Shown: positions 12,846-24,600 of the stretch, one piece after another
Layout: every line of letters begins with the position of its first letter
Numbering within the stretch: the first letter of the stretch is position 1
Source of the DNA: Albifimbria verrucaria
Taxonomy: Eukaryota; Ascomycota; Sordariomycetes; Hypocreales; Stachybotryaceae
Length of the DNA stretch: 64,000 nt
Assembly (NCBI GenBank): GCA_020081605.1
Contig: JAHREC010000009.1
Span: 4,774,001-4,838,000, forward strand
Reading direction: 5' to 3'
Notes under the pieces: model-generated
What the model was told of the DNA's origin: nothing
The model's input: only the letters and a program-made list of their open reading frames with translations
Database searches by the model: none
Position numbers and translations under genes: made by a program

Positions 12846-13492
12846 TTATAACCTGATGTAGATATCCATACACTCGATCCTCCACTCGCGTCTGCCTAGG
12901 AGGCTCCTCAACCACTCGATGCCCAGTCCCGTCCACTCCTTTCTGCGTGCGGCGATCTCGTCGGCGGCGGCACTAGCGAGGGCGCGCGCGGTCGAATTGA
13001 CCATGTCAACAACGGTGGCATTGAAGGAAGCGCTCTCGTCGAGGGTCGTCGCATCGGAATATAAGGCGGTGGTGTCGGTGGTGTTGGAGACGACGCTTGG
13101 GCGGGGCTGGAACCAGTTACTGCTGAAGTCGAAGAAGCAGCGGTCGGACCAGTTGCACGAGGTCAAGAACAGGATGAGCAGCAGGATAGAGCAGTAGACG
13201 CAAGGACGGTTTAGAAACCAGGTGCAGACGAAGAAGAGGAAGATGAAGGCGGGTGAGGCGTTGGTGGGGATGAAGAGGAGAGGGAGCCAGCTGGAACGGA
13301 GGTCAGCGATGATGAGGCACAGCGGACGGACTGAACGAACCTGCGGAGGCAGAACATGATGCCGGCGATTGCTACGGCAGAAGCCGCACGTGGTAGGGCT
13401 GTAAGTGTCGTAAAGAAGGGTTGCTGATGTCGTGGAGATGAATGCGCCAGTGACGTGCACAAGGGGGTTCGGTTCAGGGTACCGATGCGCAA
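12846..13492 (-). CDS. Small predicted membrane protein
   Basis: Exons 13341-13492 and 12846-13290 on the minus strand are joined by a 50-nt intron with donor GTTCGT, a CTGAC branch site and acceptor CCAG. The product is about 198 residues. The spliced junction gives GIMFCLR-SWLPLLFIP and keeps the frame. Two or three hydrophobic segments follow (PLLFIP, PAFIFLFFVCTWFL, CSILLLILFLTSC), then a hydrophilic tail with several N-x-T/S sites and a Trp/Arg-rich end. Start chosen at MRIGTL; a later start at MFCLR is possible. I recognise no family. The gene is divergent from EDC4 and shares its upstream region. No frame break is needed. Confidence 0.5.
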
Positions 13493-14815
13493 ATCGCAAG
13501 CTTAGTCGGTCCGCAGCTCGGAGCAGAGCCGGACAGCCAAGCAAGGGCGCAGAAGTGGAAAGCCGTGGGAGGGCGAGTCGACAAGTTTGCGCCAGGCGAG
13601 AATGTGACGATGATGGTTGGGCGAGAGTGTCTTGGCTGCTGCACATACAAATGCCACCTTTTTTCTCCGGGGCGCGGCTTGGTGACGATAAGGGCAGCAG
13701 CGGCTTGTACTGTATATGCCAGCTAAAAATGCAGAATTACAGGGAGGCTTCGGCAGCTAAAACATTGAAACAGGGAGCCACTGCGAGGCGCGGGCGAGGG
13801 CCATGCCATGACCAGGGCTAGGGATCAGGACTAACAAACACGAGAGCAGGCAAGGCCAAGTGCTGAGGATGGGCCTCGGAGGACGGAAAAGAATACGGCC
13901 GGTGCTGCGGGAGGCTCACCAACACCAACTACCCACGGAGGTACGTACCGTGGTTGACGTGATGCACGTACATGGGCATGTAACTCGACTAGATGTACAC
14001 GTCACAAGGCTGGGCGCTGACGGTGCCATCATTGGGCCGCCACGGAGCCTGTTCAGCGCTAGCGCCGGTTCCTCCAGGCGGTCACCTACTTCGCTCGACC
14101 CCAGTTTCTGCGCAGCGCGGCGGCCGACAGCAAAGTATCTGTACCTGTAAGTGTAAGTGTAAGGTAAGGTAAGGTAGCTCTACAGGGCCATTTTAGGCCT
14201 GATCGGGGAGCTCTCCCGCTATCTGCTGCAACCCACTCCACTGAGTGACTGCTCTGCACCCACGGCAGCCCGATCAGGTCGCATCATAGAGCTTGCTTAG
14301 CACCTGCAGCCAGCAGCGTGGTCCTTGACCTCCCAGCCTCACTCACCTCTTTTTTTTCTTCTTCTTCCTTCTCCAAACTTGCACCACATCATCGCCCTCC
14401 CTTTGTATTTATCATATTCACATCATCGAAGACGATAAAAAAATACAAGAACAGAATCCATCAAAGGAGTCTACGGAAGAACAGGGCGTCGGCGTTTCAG
14501 CTCAGTTGACATTGCGCTGCTACATACAGTACCTCTTTTTTTTCTTCCCTAATTCCCTTTGTGTCTATTTTTGCACTGGGCCTCTTTTGGTCTCTTGCCT
14601 GACGCGCTCCACTGAAAACCAATTCATCTCTTTTTCCGCCACCTCGACCAAACATCGTCCTTCACCAACACACCACCCCTTGGCAAACAGAGCTGAAACA
14701 GAGCAAAAGGCATCCTCGCAGCTCTGCACCGGGGTCCCCTAATTCTCTCTTTCTTCCTTGTTTTTTCTTTTCCCTTCTCTCCCTGTTGCGCCATTGTTTG
14801 CTCACGACCGCGACC
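13493..14815. other. Divergent promoter region of the small membrane protein and EDC4
   Basis: No gene is supported. It holds an inverted pair of TGACGTG-type motifs (13954-14007), a short GGTAA-rich run near 14160-14175, and a long pyrimidine-rich leader (14340-14815) in front of the EDC4 start. Confidence 0.5.
13954..14007. promoter_or_regulatory. Inverted TGACGTG / CACGTCA pair
   Basis: TTGACGTG at 13954-13961 and CACGTCACAA at 13998-14007 face each other across 36 bp inside the divergent promoter. TGACGT cores are typical binding sites of fungal bZIP/CREB-type factors. Placement between two divergent genes suggests shared regulation, but this is inference from the motif alone. Confidence 0.3.
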
Positions 14816-17800
14816 ATGGATCTCCCACCGGCGCCGACGCCGCCCGTCAACAGTGGCGCCATGGCGCCCAACTCGGATCGCACCGCAAACTTGTTGAATC
14901 TGCTCAAGTTCAGCACCTCTGGAGCTGCGAATGCCCAGGCCCAGCGCCAGCAGGAGCAGCAACAGCAGCAACAGAACCAGCTTCATCACCAGTCCGATGT
15001 CGATGACCAGCCCCAGCATCATCAGCAGCAGCATCACCACCATCTGCTCCAGCAGTTTCAACATCAGGGCAATGGCGGTCACGATCATCAGCTTCAGCAG
15101 CAGCTCCAATTCCAGCACCAGCATCAGCCTCAATCTCAGGATGCTCAGTTTGCCGCTCGCATTCACCAACCCGCTCCCACCGGCGCCGACCCCTCTGGCC
15201 TCCTCGCCGCCCTTATGCGAGGCGCCCAGGACCTCGACGAGCCGCGCCCGGCTCTTCCGCCTGCCCAGCCTGCCAATGCCTTCGGCGGTGGCTCTCCCTC
15301 GGCCAACACTACCTCGTACCTTCTGAATCTGCTCAACCGACCGAAGCCTAGCCAGAACGATCAGCCTCAGCTTGCCGAGGCCGCCCGCTCCAACGCTCTG
15401 ACTCCTCAGTCGCCCGAGCCCACTGCCGACCACAGCCGCTCCTACAATCAGTATCAGCAGCAGTCCCAGAACAACTCGTATGCGCCTGGCCGTCACCACT
15501 CGTTCCAGCACAGCCAGCCCTCCCAGGACTCGTTTGTTGAGGTCCAGCACCGCTCGCTCTCCAACGCAGACTCGTACTCGTACCCCTCGGCTACGCAAGA
15601 GTCTTCCGCCGATACTCTCGTTCAGCAGCTCATGGGCAGCTTCGCTCATTCTTCGCCCCAGAGCCAGACCCAGAGCCAGGAGCCCACTCGTCAGGTCCTG
15701 CGCCGCCCTTCCAGATCCTTAAGAAGGACCATGCGTCGCCGGCTGGCTCGCACCATACCGACCAGCAGCGCCCCGGAAGCGGACGCAGCCCTCTGACCAG
15801 CCCTCCCGAGCAGGTTCGCCGCAAGGTTGACCGCACTGCCTCGCTCCAGTCTCATCATTCTCACCACTCCCATCATTCGCACCACTCTCACCACTCTCAT
15901 CATTCCCAGCCCCCGGTCAAGCAGCCATCTCCCGCGCCAGCCTTCGACAGCTTTGGCCCTGCCGCTGGTGCCGCCGAGAAGAACACAGAGACGGTTGCGG
16001 TTGCCGACGCTCTCAACGAGATCGCCGACAAGGCTGACCAGGACGCCCGCGAGGCCCTGAAGAGGGCTGAGCAGAGCCAGGTCGAGCCCAAGACCGCCGA
16101 GGCTGAGGTGCTCGCTTCTGCTCGCGTTGTCGAGAAGCGTGTTGAGGAAGTGAAGAAGGCCTACGAGGATGATCCCGATTTCGGCACTCCCGAGCAGGAG
16201 CTTGTCAAGGAGATCGAGGACCAGGTGCGACACATTGTTGATGACGTTCAGGAGTTGCCGACAGCTGGGAGAGCGCGGACCAGGAGGAGATTGTTGTCAT
16301 CGAGGAGAAGGAAATTCCTCCTGTCAAGGTCTTCAACTTCCCCATGAAGCCCTGGATCTCCATTAGCCTCCAGGACGACTCCGGCGAGAACCGACCCGAA
16401 TTCCGCGAAGAGTCCATCATGGATATCGCTCGTTTGAAGAAGGAGTTTGACCAGATGGATCGCAACCTTTATACCGCCTCTCAAACCTACATGGCCTACG
16501 GCATGTCCAAGCAGGGCGGCCTTCGTGTCATTCGCCAGGACGATGGTAAGGACGCAAAGGTGTTCACCGACACCAAGGATCGCATCTTCAACCTGGGCAT
16601 GTCCGTCACCCCTAGCGATCACGACGGCATGCACAAGGAGGCAATCATCGGCACTGGCGTCAGTGGCACCGTTTACTGGGTCCAGATCCGCGACGGCGAC
16701 AAGGACCACATCGAGGACACGCACCTCGAGCAGTACGGTTTTGCTCTGCCGCCCATCAGCTCCCAGGATGGCGATGCGCCTGGTGGCGTTCTGAAGACTC
16801 GCGCTCGACCTTCCACCGCGCACCCCGAGTACTTTGCGGTTGGCCGTGGTAAGTCCATCAACTTCATCTGGCCTTCCTACATCATGCAGAACAACCTGTT
16901 CAAGGCGGGCCACGACCGCGTTGTCGACACCGAGGCACTTTTCCAGCAGTGCTCGCTCAAGATCAACACTGGCAAGGCCGGCAAGGATTTCACCTTCAGC
17001 CAGGACGACACCGTTGTCGTCTCCCTCGACAAGTCTGGTCGGATCAAGTTCTGGGATGTTCGAGGTCTGACTGCTGTTAAGGAGGGCTCTGATCCTCGCG
17101 CGCCCATGCCTGCGCAGCTGTCCTCAGAGGTCGACGAGCCGCTGATGACTCTGGCTAGTACCCCAGAGGGCGAGAAGGCTTGGCCAACGTCTGTCCTGCT
17201 GCTCGACAAGCAGCGCCCCTACCAGAAGCGATGCGCTCTTCGATACATGATTGTTGGTATGAAACAGAACCACACCCTTCAGCTCTGGGATCTTGCTCTT
17301 GGCAAGCCCGTGCAGGAGTTCAACCTCCCGCACAGCAAAGAGTCCGACGCCGTTTGCAGTGTCATGTATCACCCTGCCACTGGCATGATTGTCATCGGAC
17401 ATCCCACGAGGAACTCTGTCTACTTCGCACACTTGTCGGCTCCTAAGTACAACCTCAAGAGTGTGTCCCAGGCCGAGTATATCCAGCGTCTTGTTGCCCA
17501 GGATTCTTCGATTCCCCAGCCGGACAGCACCGCCGTTATCAGCGGCGTTCGCGAATACTCCTTCGCCAACCGAGGCATTCTGCGCAGCCTCGACATTCTC
17601 TCCAACCCGGCCATGGTGCAGGATACCGATGAGCCGACCCTCTTTGAGCTCTACGCTATGCACTCCAAGGGTGTCGCATGTCTTCTGGTGAAGCAGGCTG
17701 AGCTTGGCTGGTCTAAGGACAACAAGGTCCTTGACCCGGTGGATGCCGTTGCCGAGGGCCTTGTCACGGTTTCGAAGCTCAAGTCTCCCCAACCCCAGGA

Positions 17801-19715
17801 GGCTGCACCTCCACCTGAGCCCCAGCCTATTCGAATTGCCAACCGAGGAGCTGCTAAGGAAACGCTCCAGGCCACCCCTGTGCCCAACGAGCCTGCTCAG
17901 CGTGGTCCCGAGTCGGTCACTCCAGCCAAGGCTAAGAACGAGGCCAAGGAAGCCGAGGCCCCTGCACCAGCTGCCAAGGAGACTCCGGCTGAGAAGCCTG
18001 AGCGCAAGTCTAGGAAGAAGAAGGCCGCTGCCGCACAGCAGCAGCAGCAACAGCAGCAGCAGCCGACCGAGGCCACCACCAACGGTGCCTCACACTCGCC
18101 TCGCGTGGTTGCGTCCAAGTCCGAGGCCGTTAAGAACGGCGCTTCGCACGGTATCTCTAGCGAACTGCTGGATTCGGCCATCTCCAACATGGAATCCCGA
18201 CTCAGCGCCAGCATGTCTGAGCAGCTCAAGACTTCTCTCAAGAACTTGAATAACAAGATCGACGAGGGCGCTCGTGTCAGGGATGAAAACTTCAACCAGC
18301 ATCAGATCAAGCTCCTGGATATGGTTTCTGAGGTACTGAATGAGAACACCCAAAAGGTTCTCGAAGCACTCATCCACCACCAGTTCACCGAGTTGGTCAT
18401 CCCTGCCATTGGCGATAAGGCTGGCAAGGCCGTGACGGACCTTCTCAACAACAAGCTTCAGCCCAACATCTCCGACGCAGTGCACAAGGAGATCCAGAGT
18501 GCCCTCCCGCATGCTCTGAACCGCTCGTTGCGATCTGGTGACTTCATCAACAGCATCTCGGACCGCGTCAGCAACTCTGTCGCCCCGAACGTGCAGAAGG
18601 AGATTCTGGGCTCTCTGACCCAGCGTCTGACCCCTCTCCTCTCCAACATTGCCACGCAGACTGCTCAAGGCATCAGCAGCGAGATCCGACAGCAGTACCA
18701 CGAGCAGTTCGAGATTATGAAGGCACAGCACGCTGCTGAATCGGCCAAGGTTGACCAGCTGCTGTCCTACGTCACCTCTTTGAGCGAAATGGTGTCAACA
18801 ATGGCGGCGTCGCAGTCGTCTCTGCAAGCTGAGTTCCTCAAGTTCAAGCAGCAGCCTGTCCACGAGCTGCCCGGCATCTCGGGTGCCTCTGGTCCTCAGC
18901 CCACTGGCGGCGCCTACAACCCCGCTGTGCAGCAGGGCTACGGCGGCAATGTCCTGTCGGGCAACGCCCCAGCCACCACGGCAGCTTCGCGCCCAGCCAG
19001 GCAGCCAGCCATGTCATGGGAAGCCCTCAATACATGCGGGCCCACCAACACATGTCGAGCCCCCAGGGTTCCGCTGCTCCATCGGAGCATGTTGGCCCAG
19101 TGAACAGTGTTGGCGCTATTGCCAACTCATACGCAAACCAGATGAACAAGAGCGAGGCTGAGGCGGATCACGACCTGGTTCAGCGCATTCGCCTCATCGA
19201 GCAGGCCATCCAGGAAGGCCGTCTCCAGGATGCCATGATCCAGTGGATCCAGAGCGGCCGAGAGGAGGAAATTTTCCGACGATGCCTGAGCCGCTTCCCC
19301 GCCAACAAGTTCGAGAATCTCCCACCACTGATGCTCTTGGTGGTCATTGCGACCATCTCCAAGGACTTGAAGCCCAACCCGCGACTGAAGGAGGAGATTG
19401 AGTGGATCGAGATGGCAGTTCGTGCCTTTGGTGAGAGCATGCACAGCATGGTGAGTCTAGCGGGCCTACATGATATGTACAACAAACTAACAAGATTAGG
19501 AATGGGAGAAGCAGGCTTTCCGCGAGGTGATGCGGAGCACGTCGCAGACGATGCAGCTGCTGATCAACCGCATCAAGCCACTTATCGCCAGCATCCAGGA
19601 TGGCTTCCCTACGGATCCTTTCCTGATGAAGCTCGAGAGAGCCAAGTTGGAGTGGATTATCCGCTCTTCGGAGCACATTCTGGAGTCGTTTGGCGGCTCC
19701 AGACTCTACGAGTAA
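14816..19715 (+). CDS. EDC4: EDC4/Ge-1-like enhancer of mRNA decapping (WD40 scaffold)
   Basis: Exons 14816-19450 and 19500-19715 (49-nt intron GTGAGT...TTAG, CTAAC branch) give about 1617 residues after three corrections. EDC4 family proteins scaffold the Dcp1-Dcp2 decapping complex in P-bodies. Seen here: two LLNLL-type motifs in the N-terminal quarter (LLNLLKF and YLLNLLNR), long Gln/His-rich stretches, an HHS repeat (15850-15900), a WD40-like block (about residues 600-880, with VSLDKSGRIKFWDVRG and HTLQLWDLALGKPVQEF), an Ala/Pro/Lys linker with poly-Gln, a helical region (about 1120-1340), and the conserved C-terminal helical domain ending ESFGGSRLYE. Breaks: one C missing at 15706-15708, one C at 16258-16259 and one base near 19010-19018. 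Start: CGACCATGG after a CT-rich leader. The S. pombe counterpart is the EDC4-like protein Pdc1. Confidence 0.9.
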
Positions 19716-20620
19716 CAGACTGACTGTTCCTTTTGATCTGGAAAGATCTGCATTTGTGTTTTCTACCCAAGGTCATAGCAGCTTGGAGTTTGGTGCACGT
19801 GGATATATCTGACACTCGGTCTTTCTTCCCCAGAGTGCTGCTGGATCTCTCTCCCTGGAGGATGGGGCGAGGGTTTAGCAGTTGCCATGGGGTTTGGCTA
19901 CTTTTCGTTACATGAATGACTAAATGATTGTACATCAGGCAGAATCGTACCATGAGACGGTCGCAGCTCACAGCCCCTGGATCGGGTGCTGGTGGGTGCG
20001 AGTTTTTCTCTATATTGTTCTTCTATCATCTCGTTTCTCTTCAGAATCCCAACGACTGTAATGTTTGATAATCATTTCAGTTTGGGGGACATGGGTGGAG
20101 GGTTGGCCGAGCCGCAGTCAAATCTTGACATGCCGGCTGATTGGAGGGTGGACTGAGTGGTGATGGAAGGGAGGATGGGTAACTTGTGGAAACTCTTGTA
20201 AGGATAGGTCCTTGACCATACGAGCTTCAATGGAGAAAGGAGATGAGAAGATTTCACTTTTACTTGACATTTGTGCTGTTTCTGTGAGGAGTAAACATCG
20301 GACGATCTCCGAGTCATGCATACCGTAGAATGTGGGCTGTTTCAGGCTTGGCCGCATTGCGAATGAAGCTTCGATTACCGAGCGGAAACGGACCTCGTAA
20401 CCCACCGCAGCCGCGTATTTCATACCGAGCCGACCAGTGTCAAAATAAGCTTGTCGCTAAGCCTTTTGCCGGTAAGCTGACAAGGATGTGGGAGCCATCT
20501 TGTGCCCTCCTGGACACAGCAGCCGGCATGACAACAGGGATGTGCACAATTGTTTACGGCCAAATACAGGGCGATCACTGTCTAATTATCATTTTGTCTC
20601 ATCTATGGTTTAAGAAAAAT
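19716..20620. other. Convergent intergenic spacer
   Basis: 3' flanks of EDC4 (plus) and the PAP2 gene (minus). Open frames here lack any recognisable feature. Confidence 0.5.
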
Positions 20621-21797
20621 CTAATCAACAAGGGATTTAAAAGGACTTAGGCTAGGAAAATCGGCCGCACTTCCGGCCGCCTTGAACGGTGAAAAGATCC
20701 AGTCCTGGATCGGCTCAAAGATGAGCACGATCTGGTTGTATTTCCACGAGACAAGTGGAATCATAGCACCAACCATGGCGTCCATCACGAAGTGATTGCC
20801 GGTGGAGATGATGGTGAAGAGCATGGCCATGGGCCACAAGGGGCCACCATCCGAAGCCAGCGGTGGGGAGAGAAGCGGCACATGCAGACGGCGAGGAACA
20901 GAGCCGTGCCAAAGTGAAGACTAGGCATGGCAGCAATGGTCAACTGGAAGCGGTTGTGTGTCCATACGCTGGAGGCGCCAGCGCCCTTTCCTCCGTTGCT
21001 GCCGTGGAGCACGTCGACGAAGCCGTGCTCTGCTGGCAGAAGCCTCGGCGGCGAGCAGCGCCACAATGTCACGATGACCAGGGCGATCGCATTGTCGACG
21101 GCGATGGTGCGGCGAATGCGGCGGAACAGTGGTGCCGGAAGGAAGGTGTAAGTGTAGATGATGAAGCAGATGCCGACGCAGATGTGCGAGTAGTAGACAT
21201 TGGCGAGGTATGGTACCAGCCAGGCGTAGTTGGAGAGGACGTGGCGCTGGAGGCCGAGTTCGATGTCAATGTGGAGGAAGCGTTCGAAACGGAGGATCTG
21301 TAGGGCGTGTTCCTGGGCACGGAGGAATGTTGGACGGGAGGAAGAGATGAGGACGGCGGAGATGGCGCGGAGGAGTTGGTAGATCCTATGCAGCGTTAGA
21401 CAGCTTTCGCCAGGGGGAAGAGAATTGCAATCGTTGGATTCAAGATCGAAACGTACCAGTATGTCAAGTTCCAGTACCATATCTCGGCCAGGAAAGGGAA
21501 TGTGTCGAAAAAGCGACGCAACAAGCGAACCACCAGATTCGGAGGAGATCGAGGAGAGTCGACTCTCAGGGTATGCTGAACGGCGCTTGTCTTCTCGACG
21601 AGTGGCGAGTCCAAGCCCCGGCCGGTCTCGACATCGTGTGAGGAGGCATCTCGACGACGACGGTTGATAAGGGTGCCAAAGGTGAATAAGGCGACGATTA
21701 CTAGATTGTCGACCGAGTAAGACGGGTGTTCAAGAAGAAGTGTTTGAACGGAAGAGGACTTACATATCGGCTCAAGAGCGTTTCTGTGGATAAACAT
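20621..21797 (-). CDS. PAP2/Aur1-like inositolphosphotransferase-family membrane protein
   Basis: Minus-strand exons 21764-21797, 21457-21700 and 20621-21385 (introns of 63 and 71 nt) give about 347 residues after one correction. Several hydrophobic segments surround the PAP2_3-type motifs of the Aur1/Ipt1 family: RCSPPRLLPAEHGFVD, then MPSLHFG with its catalytic-type His, then GNHFVMDAMVG with His and Asp. The first intron has a length divisible by three, so its use is inferred from donor GTAAGT and from the better N-terminal join (EPI-L-IVALFTFG). Break: one C of the coding strand is missing (plus-strand GGGG at 20840-20843), just before PMAMLFTIISTGNHF. Likely role: a lipid phosphate or phosphoinositol transfer reaction in an internal membrane. 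It is not the essential Aur1 itself as far as I can judge. Substrate unknown. Confidence 0.85.
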
Positions 21798-23452
21798 AAT
21801 GAAGGACTGGGCTCGGTAGTCGATACTCCCATGAGGAAAAAGAAAAACAAGACCGAGTCAAACGGAAAGAATGCAGTATAAGAGAGAACAGGCATGAAAC
21901 AAGGAACAGGACTGCTCTTTTCGGTGGGACACAACGGCTCCGACACCCCGTAAGCTTAGATATGTTCACGGACCGCTAGAAAGACTGGGGAAGGAAAGGG
22001 AACGGGCTTGAATCGAGAAGCTTCATTGTTATTATCAATAAAAATAGATCTGCAGTCCTCCCCCTCCCTCCCTTATACACCGTCACGTTTCGTCTTTTCA
22101 CTGTACGCAGCACAGATCTGAGCCCACGCGCCATGGAACGGTGGGGAACGGACTACTGGCGAGTAGTCTCAGTACACGGATGGTGGGCACAAGAACGACT
22201 CGGCCGATGTCACAGGACGAGTAATGACGACAGATAATGAAAAAGTGTCAGGCATGCTGGGAAAAAAAGAGAGCCCGTCCCGCTCTCTGCAGCGTTACCG
22301 GAAGGATAGCTCCCCCTCCCCTATGTTGCTTGAGGGTTATAAGCTTTGCTAAGATAAAACAAGCCGAGCTGGGCATTCGACCGGAGACCCTTGGATTCTG
22401 CCCGTGAAGGGAGGGGCGCGGGAGGCTCGGCGGGCTTGGCTGGTGAGTATGCGTGTATATATGCGTGTGTATAAGCGTGTATAAGTGTGGCACCCGTGTA
22501 TAAGTGGTGGGCGGGCGTCTCGAGAGGACAACACGTGCAGGATTGCCAGATCGAGGAAAGCAACAAGCCGGGCTAGCTCCTCTCCATAGCGTAGGCTTTA
22601 CGTAGTTGATAGTAGGTTGGCCAGCGCAGCGAATGGCACGGCGCCGCATGGAGACCGCGTCGTGGGAGGTGACGAGGTGGATGCGGCCAGAAACCGAGGT
22701 TGCATTCGCATTGGGCAATTAAGGGGTGTGCCATCGGACGGCTCGTCCGGATCCATGTGGATCAAGGAGCGGTTTTGCGACGAAGCGGCCCCCATCTGAT
22801 ACCGGAAAGTGGACGAAAGAAAAAAATTCAAAGAGCTAAATAACAATAACAATAGAACTAACATGATAAGAATCAAAATAACGAATTGAACGCACCGTGG
22901 TCAGCATCACCCCCAACCCTGTTGGTCATCTCCCCCTCCCAAGTGTTGGTCTCATCCCCAGGGCGTGCGTAACTCTCTAGAGACAAAGTTGGCCCCGGCA
23001 GTTCAATCAGGAAGAGAAAAACACCCCGAAAGTGGGCACGGAAACGCGGGCTCACTCGGATGTCCGTTCTATGACGGTGTGTTAATTTGGCTGGCCGCAG
23101 GAGTCAGGATCGGGATTAGGATTTTGGTAACAGCCGCGGCGGGTTGTGTCTTGGCCGATGCTGGTGGGCTTTTGGATCATGTGGGCTGAATATGCTTATA
23201 TCATGTGGAACGTTTTGTTTCTTGTTAGATGGGGAACGTGGTCTGTTGATGTCGTGTCGTTGGGCTCATGTCGTGGGTTCTGCATTGGTCTATGGAGTCG
23301 TTATAGATCCTCGCTCTTCGTAAATCTCGTACGCTGCTTCCTACATAATTATTCGTCTCCTGTTTCTTTTCCGATTCGTCGCGAATCCCGTATCCCCGTC
23401 CGTTCGATATACCACTTCCCTCCACCTTTTCCCCTTTTCAGTTCTTGCTGTC
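21798..23452. other. Intergenic, no gene seen
   Basis: This includes the PAP2 promoter and the 3' flank of the MDR gene. There is a low-complexity GTGTATA-rich patch at about 22440-22500 and an A-rich run near 22820-22850. No coding support. Confidence 0.5.
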
Positions 23453-24600
23453 TTACTCGTCCGCAACCTTGATCACCACCTTGCCGAAGTGGCCGCCGCT
23501 GGCCAGGTACTGCAGCGCCTCGTTGGCCTTGTCGAAGGCGAAGACGCGGTCCACGACGGGGCGGATCTGGTGCTCGCCGTAGAAGCGCAGCATCTCCTCG
23601 AAGCGGTCGCGCGGCCCGTTGAGGATGCCCTTGAGCGTCACGTTGCGTCGCAGCGCCATGACATTGACGTTGAGCCGGTTCTCCGCCGTCTCCGAGTCGT
23701 CGTCGCCCTTGCCCGACAGGTAGCCGATGCAGTTGATCAGGCCGCCAAAGGCCACGCAGTCGAAGCTCTTGCGCAGCGTGCGCGCGCCACCCGTCTCGAA
23801 GATGATGTCGGCGCCGTGGCCACCCGTCGCCTCCATGACCGGCTCCTGCCAGTCCCAGTGTGTGCGGTAGTTGATGCCCTCGTCGGCGCCGAGCTTGCTG
23901 CGCGCTCGCTCCAGCTTCTCGTCCGACGACGAGGTGATGATGGTGCGCAGGCCGGCCGCGCGCGCAATCTGCAGACCCGCAATGGCCACGCCGCCAGTGC
24001 CCTGCAACAGCACCGTCTCCATCTGCTTCTTGCCGTCGGCGTGCTGGCCCATTGGTCGCATGCCGTTAATGGACATCAAGCCGTCACCGACGCAATGGGG
24101 AGACACGCGGCCTCCTCGGGCTTGAGGTAGTCAGGGGCCGCCACGAGGCCTGTCGCCGGGAAGCAGCGGTACTCGGTGAGCACGCCGGGAAGTGGGAGAC
24201 CCAGTCCGGAGGCCATGTCCTGCTCCTTGACCTGACCCGACAGGTGCGTCTGGTTAAAGGTGGCCATGACGCGGGCTCCTCGGGAACTCCTTAGCCTTGC
24301 TCTCGACCACCACGCCGCACATGTCGGAGCAGGGCACAAGGGCTGGCGCGTCGTCGACCGACTTATGGTGGTTGTAATCGCCGTTGCAAACTATCACACG
24401 ACAGAACCAAACGGTCAGCAAATGAAACGTCCACAGGCGCGCCGCGCAGTGTTACCTTCAGTGTCGCGGTAGTTCAGCGCCACAGCCAGAATCTTAACCA
24501 GCACCTCGCCGTCCTTGGGCGACGGACGCTCCGCCTCGCCGAACTGGACCTTGTCCAGGCCGTCCATGTTGGTGGTCCATTGCTTCATCGTGGGCGCCAT
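23453..24600 (-). CDS. MDR zinc-type alcohol dehydrogenase-like oxidoreductase
   Basis: Minus-strand exons 24456-24600 and 23453-24390 (65-nt intron, CTGAC branch) give about 361 residues. Seen: an N-terminal GroES-like part (NYRDTEV-CNGDYN, then LVPCSDMCG-VVVES), GARVMATFNQ, the EEAACLPIASVTAW helix, the Rossmann motif QGTGGVAIAGLQIARAAG, and the C-terminal FDKANEALQYLASGGHFGKVV, which is typical of the family. It resembles the S. pombe zinc-type alcohol dehydrogenase-like C1773.06c group. Cofactor is expected to be NADPH; substrate unknown. Breaks: one G missing at the GCTTGATG stretch (plus strand near 24077), and a second site at 24282-24284 that reads as two C lost (or one base gained) on the coding strand. 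GC content is high and codons are strongly biased. Antisense frames over this gene are shadows. Confidence 0.88.

Noticed and set aside
14624..15649. Long minus-strand open frame (341 codons) opposite EDC4
   Set aside because: It is the antisense of Gln/His/Pro-rich coding sequence, whose complement is poor in stops, and it shows no domain.
17124..18050. Minus-strand open frame (308 codons) opposite EDC4
   Set aside because: Shadow of C-ending codon usage; Leu/Arg/Gly-rich with no recognisable family.
20863..21303. Plus-strand frame opposite the PAP2 gene
   Set aside because: The minus strand carries the catalytic motifs and introns of a PAP2_3 protein; the plus frame has no family.
23489..24130. 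Plus-strand open frame opposite the MDR dehydrogenase
   Set aside because: Antisense shadow of a strongly GC-biased gene; the minus strand carries the conserved MDR motifs.
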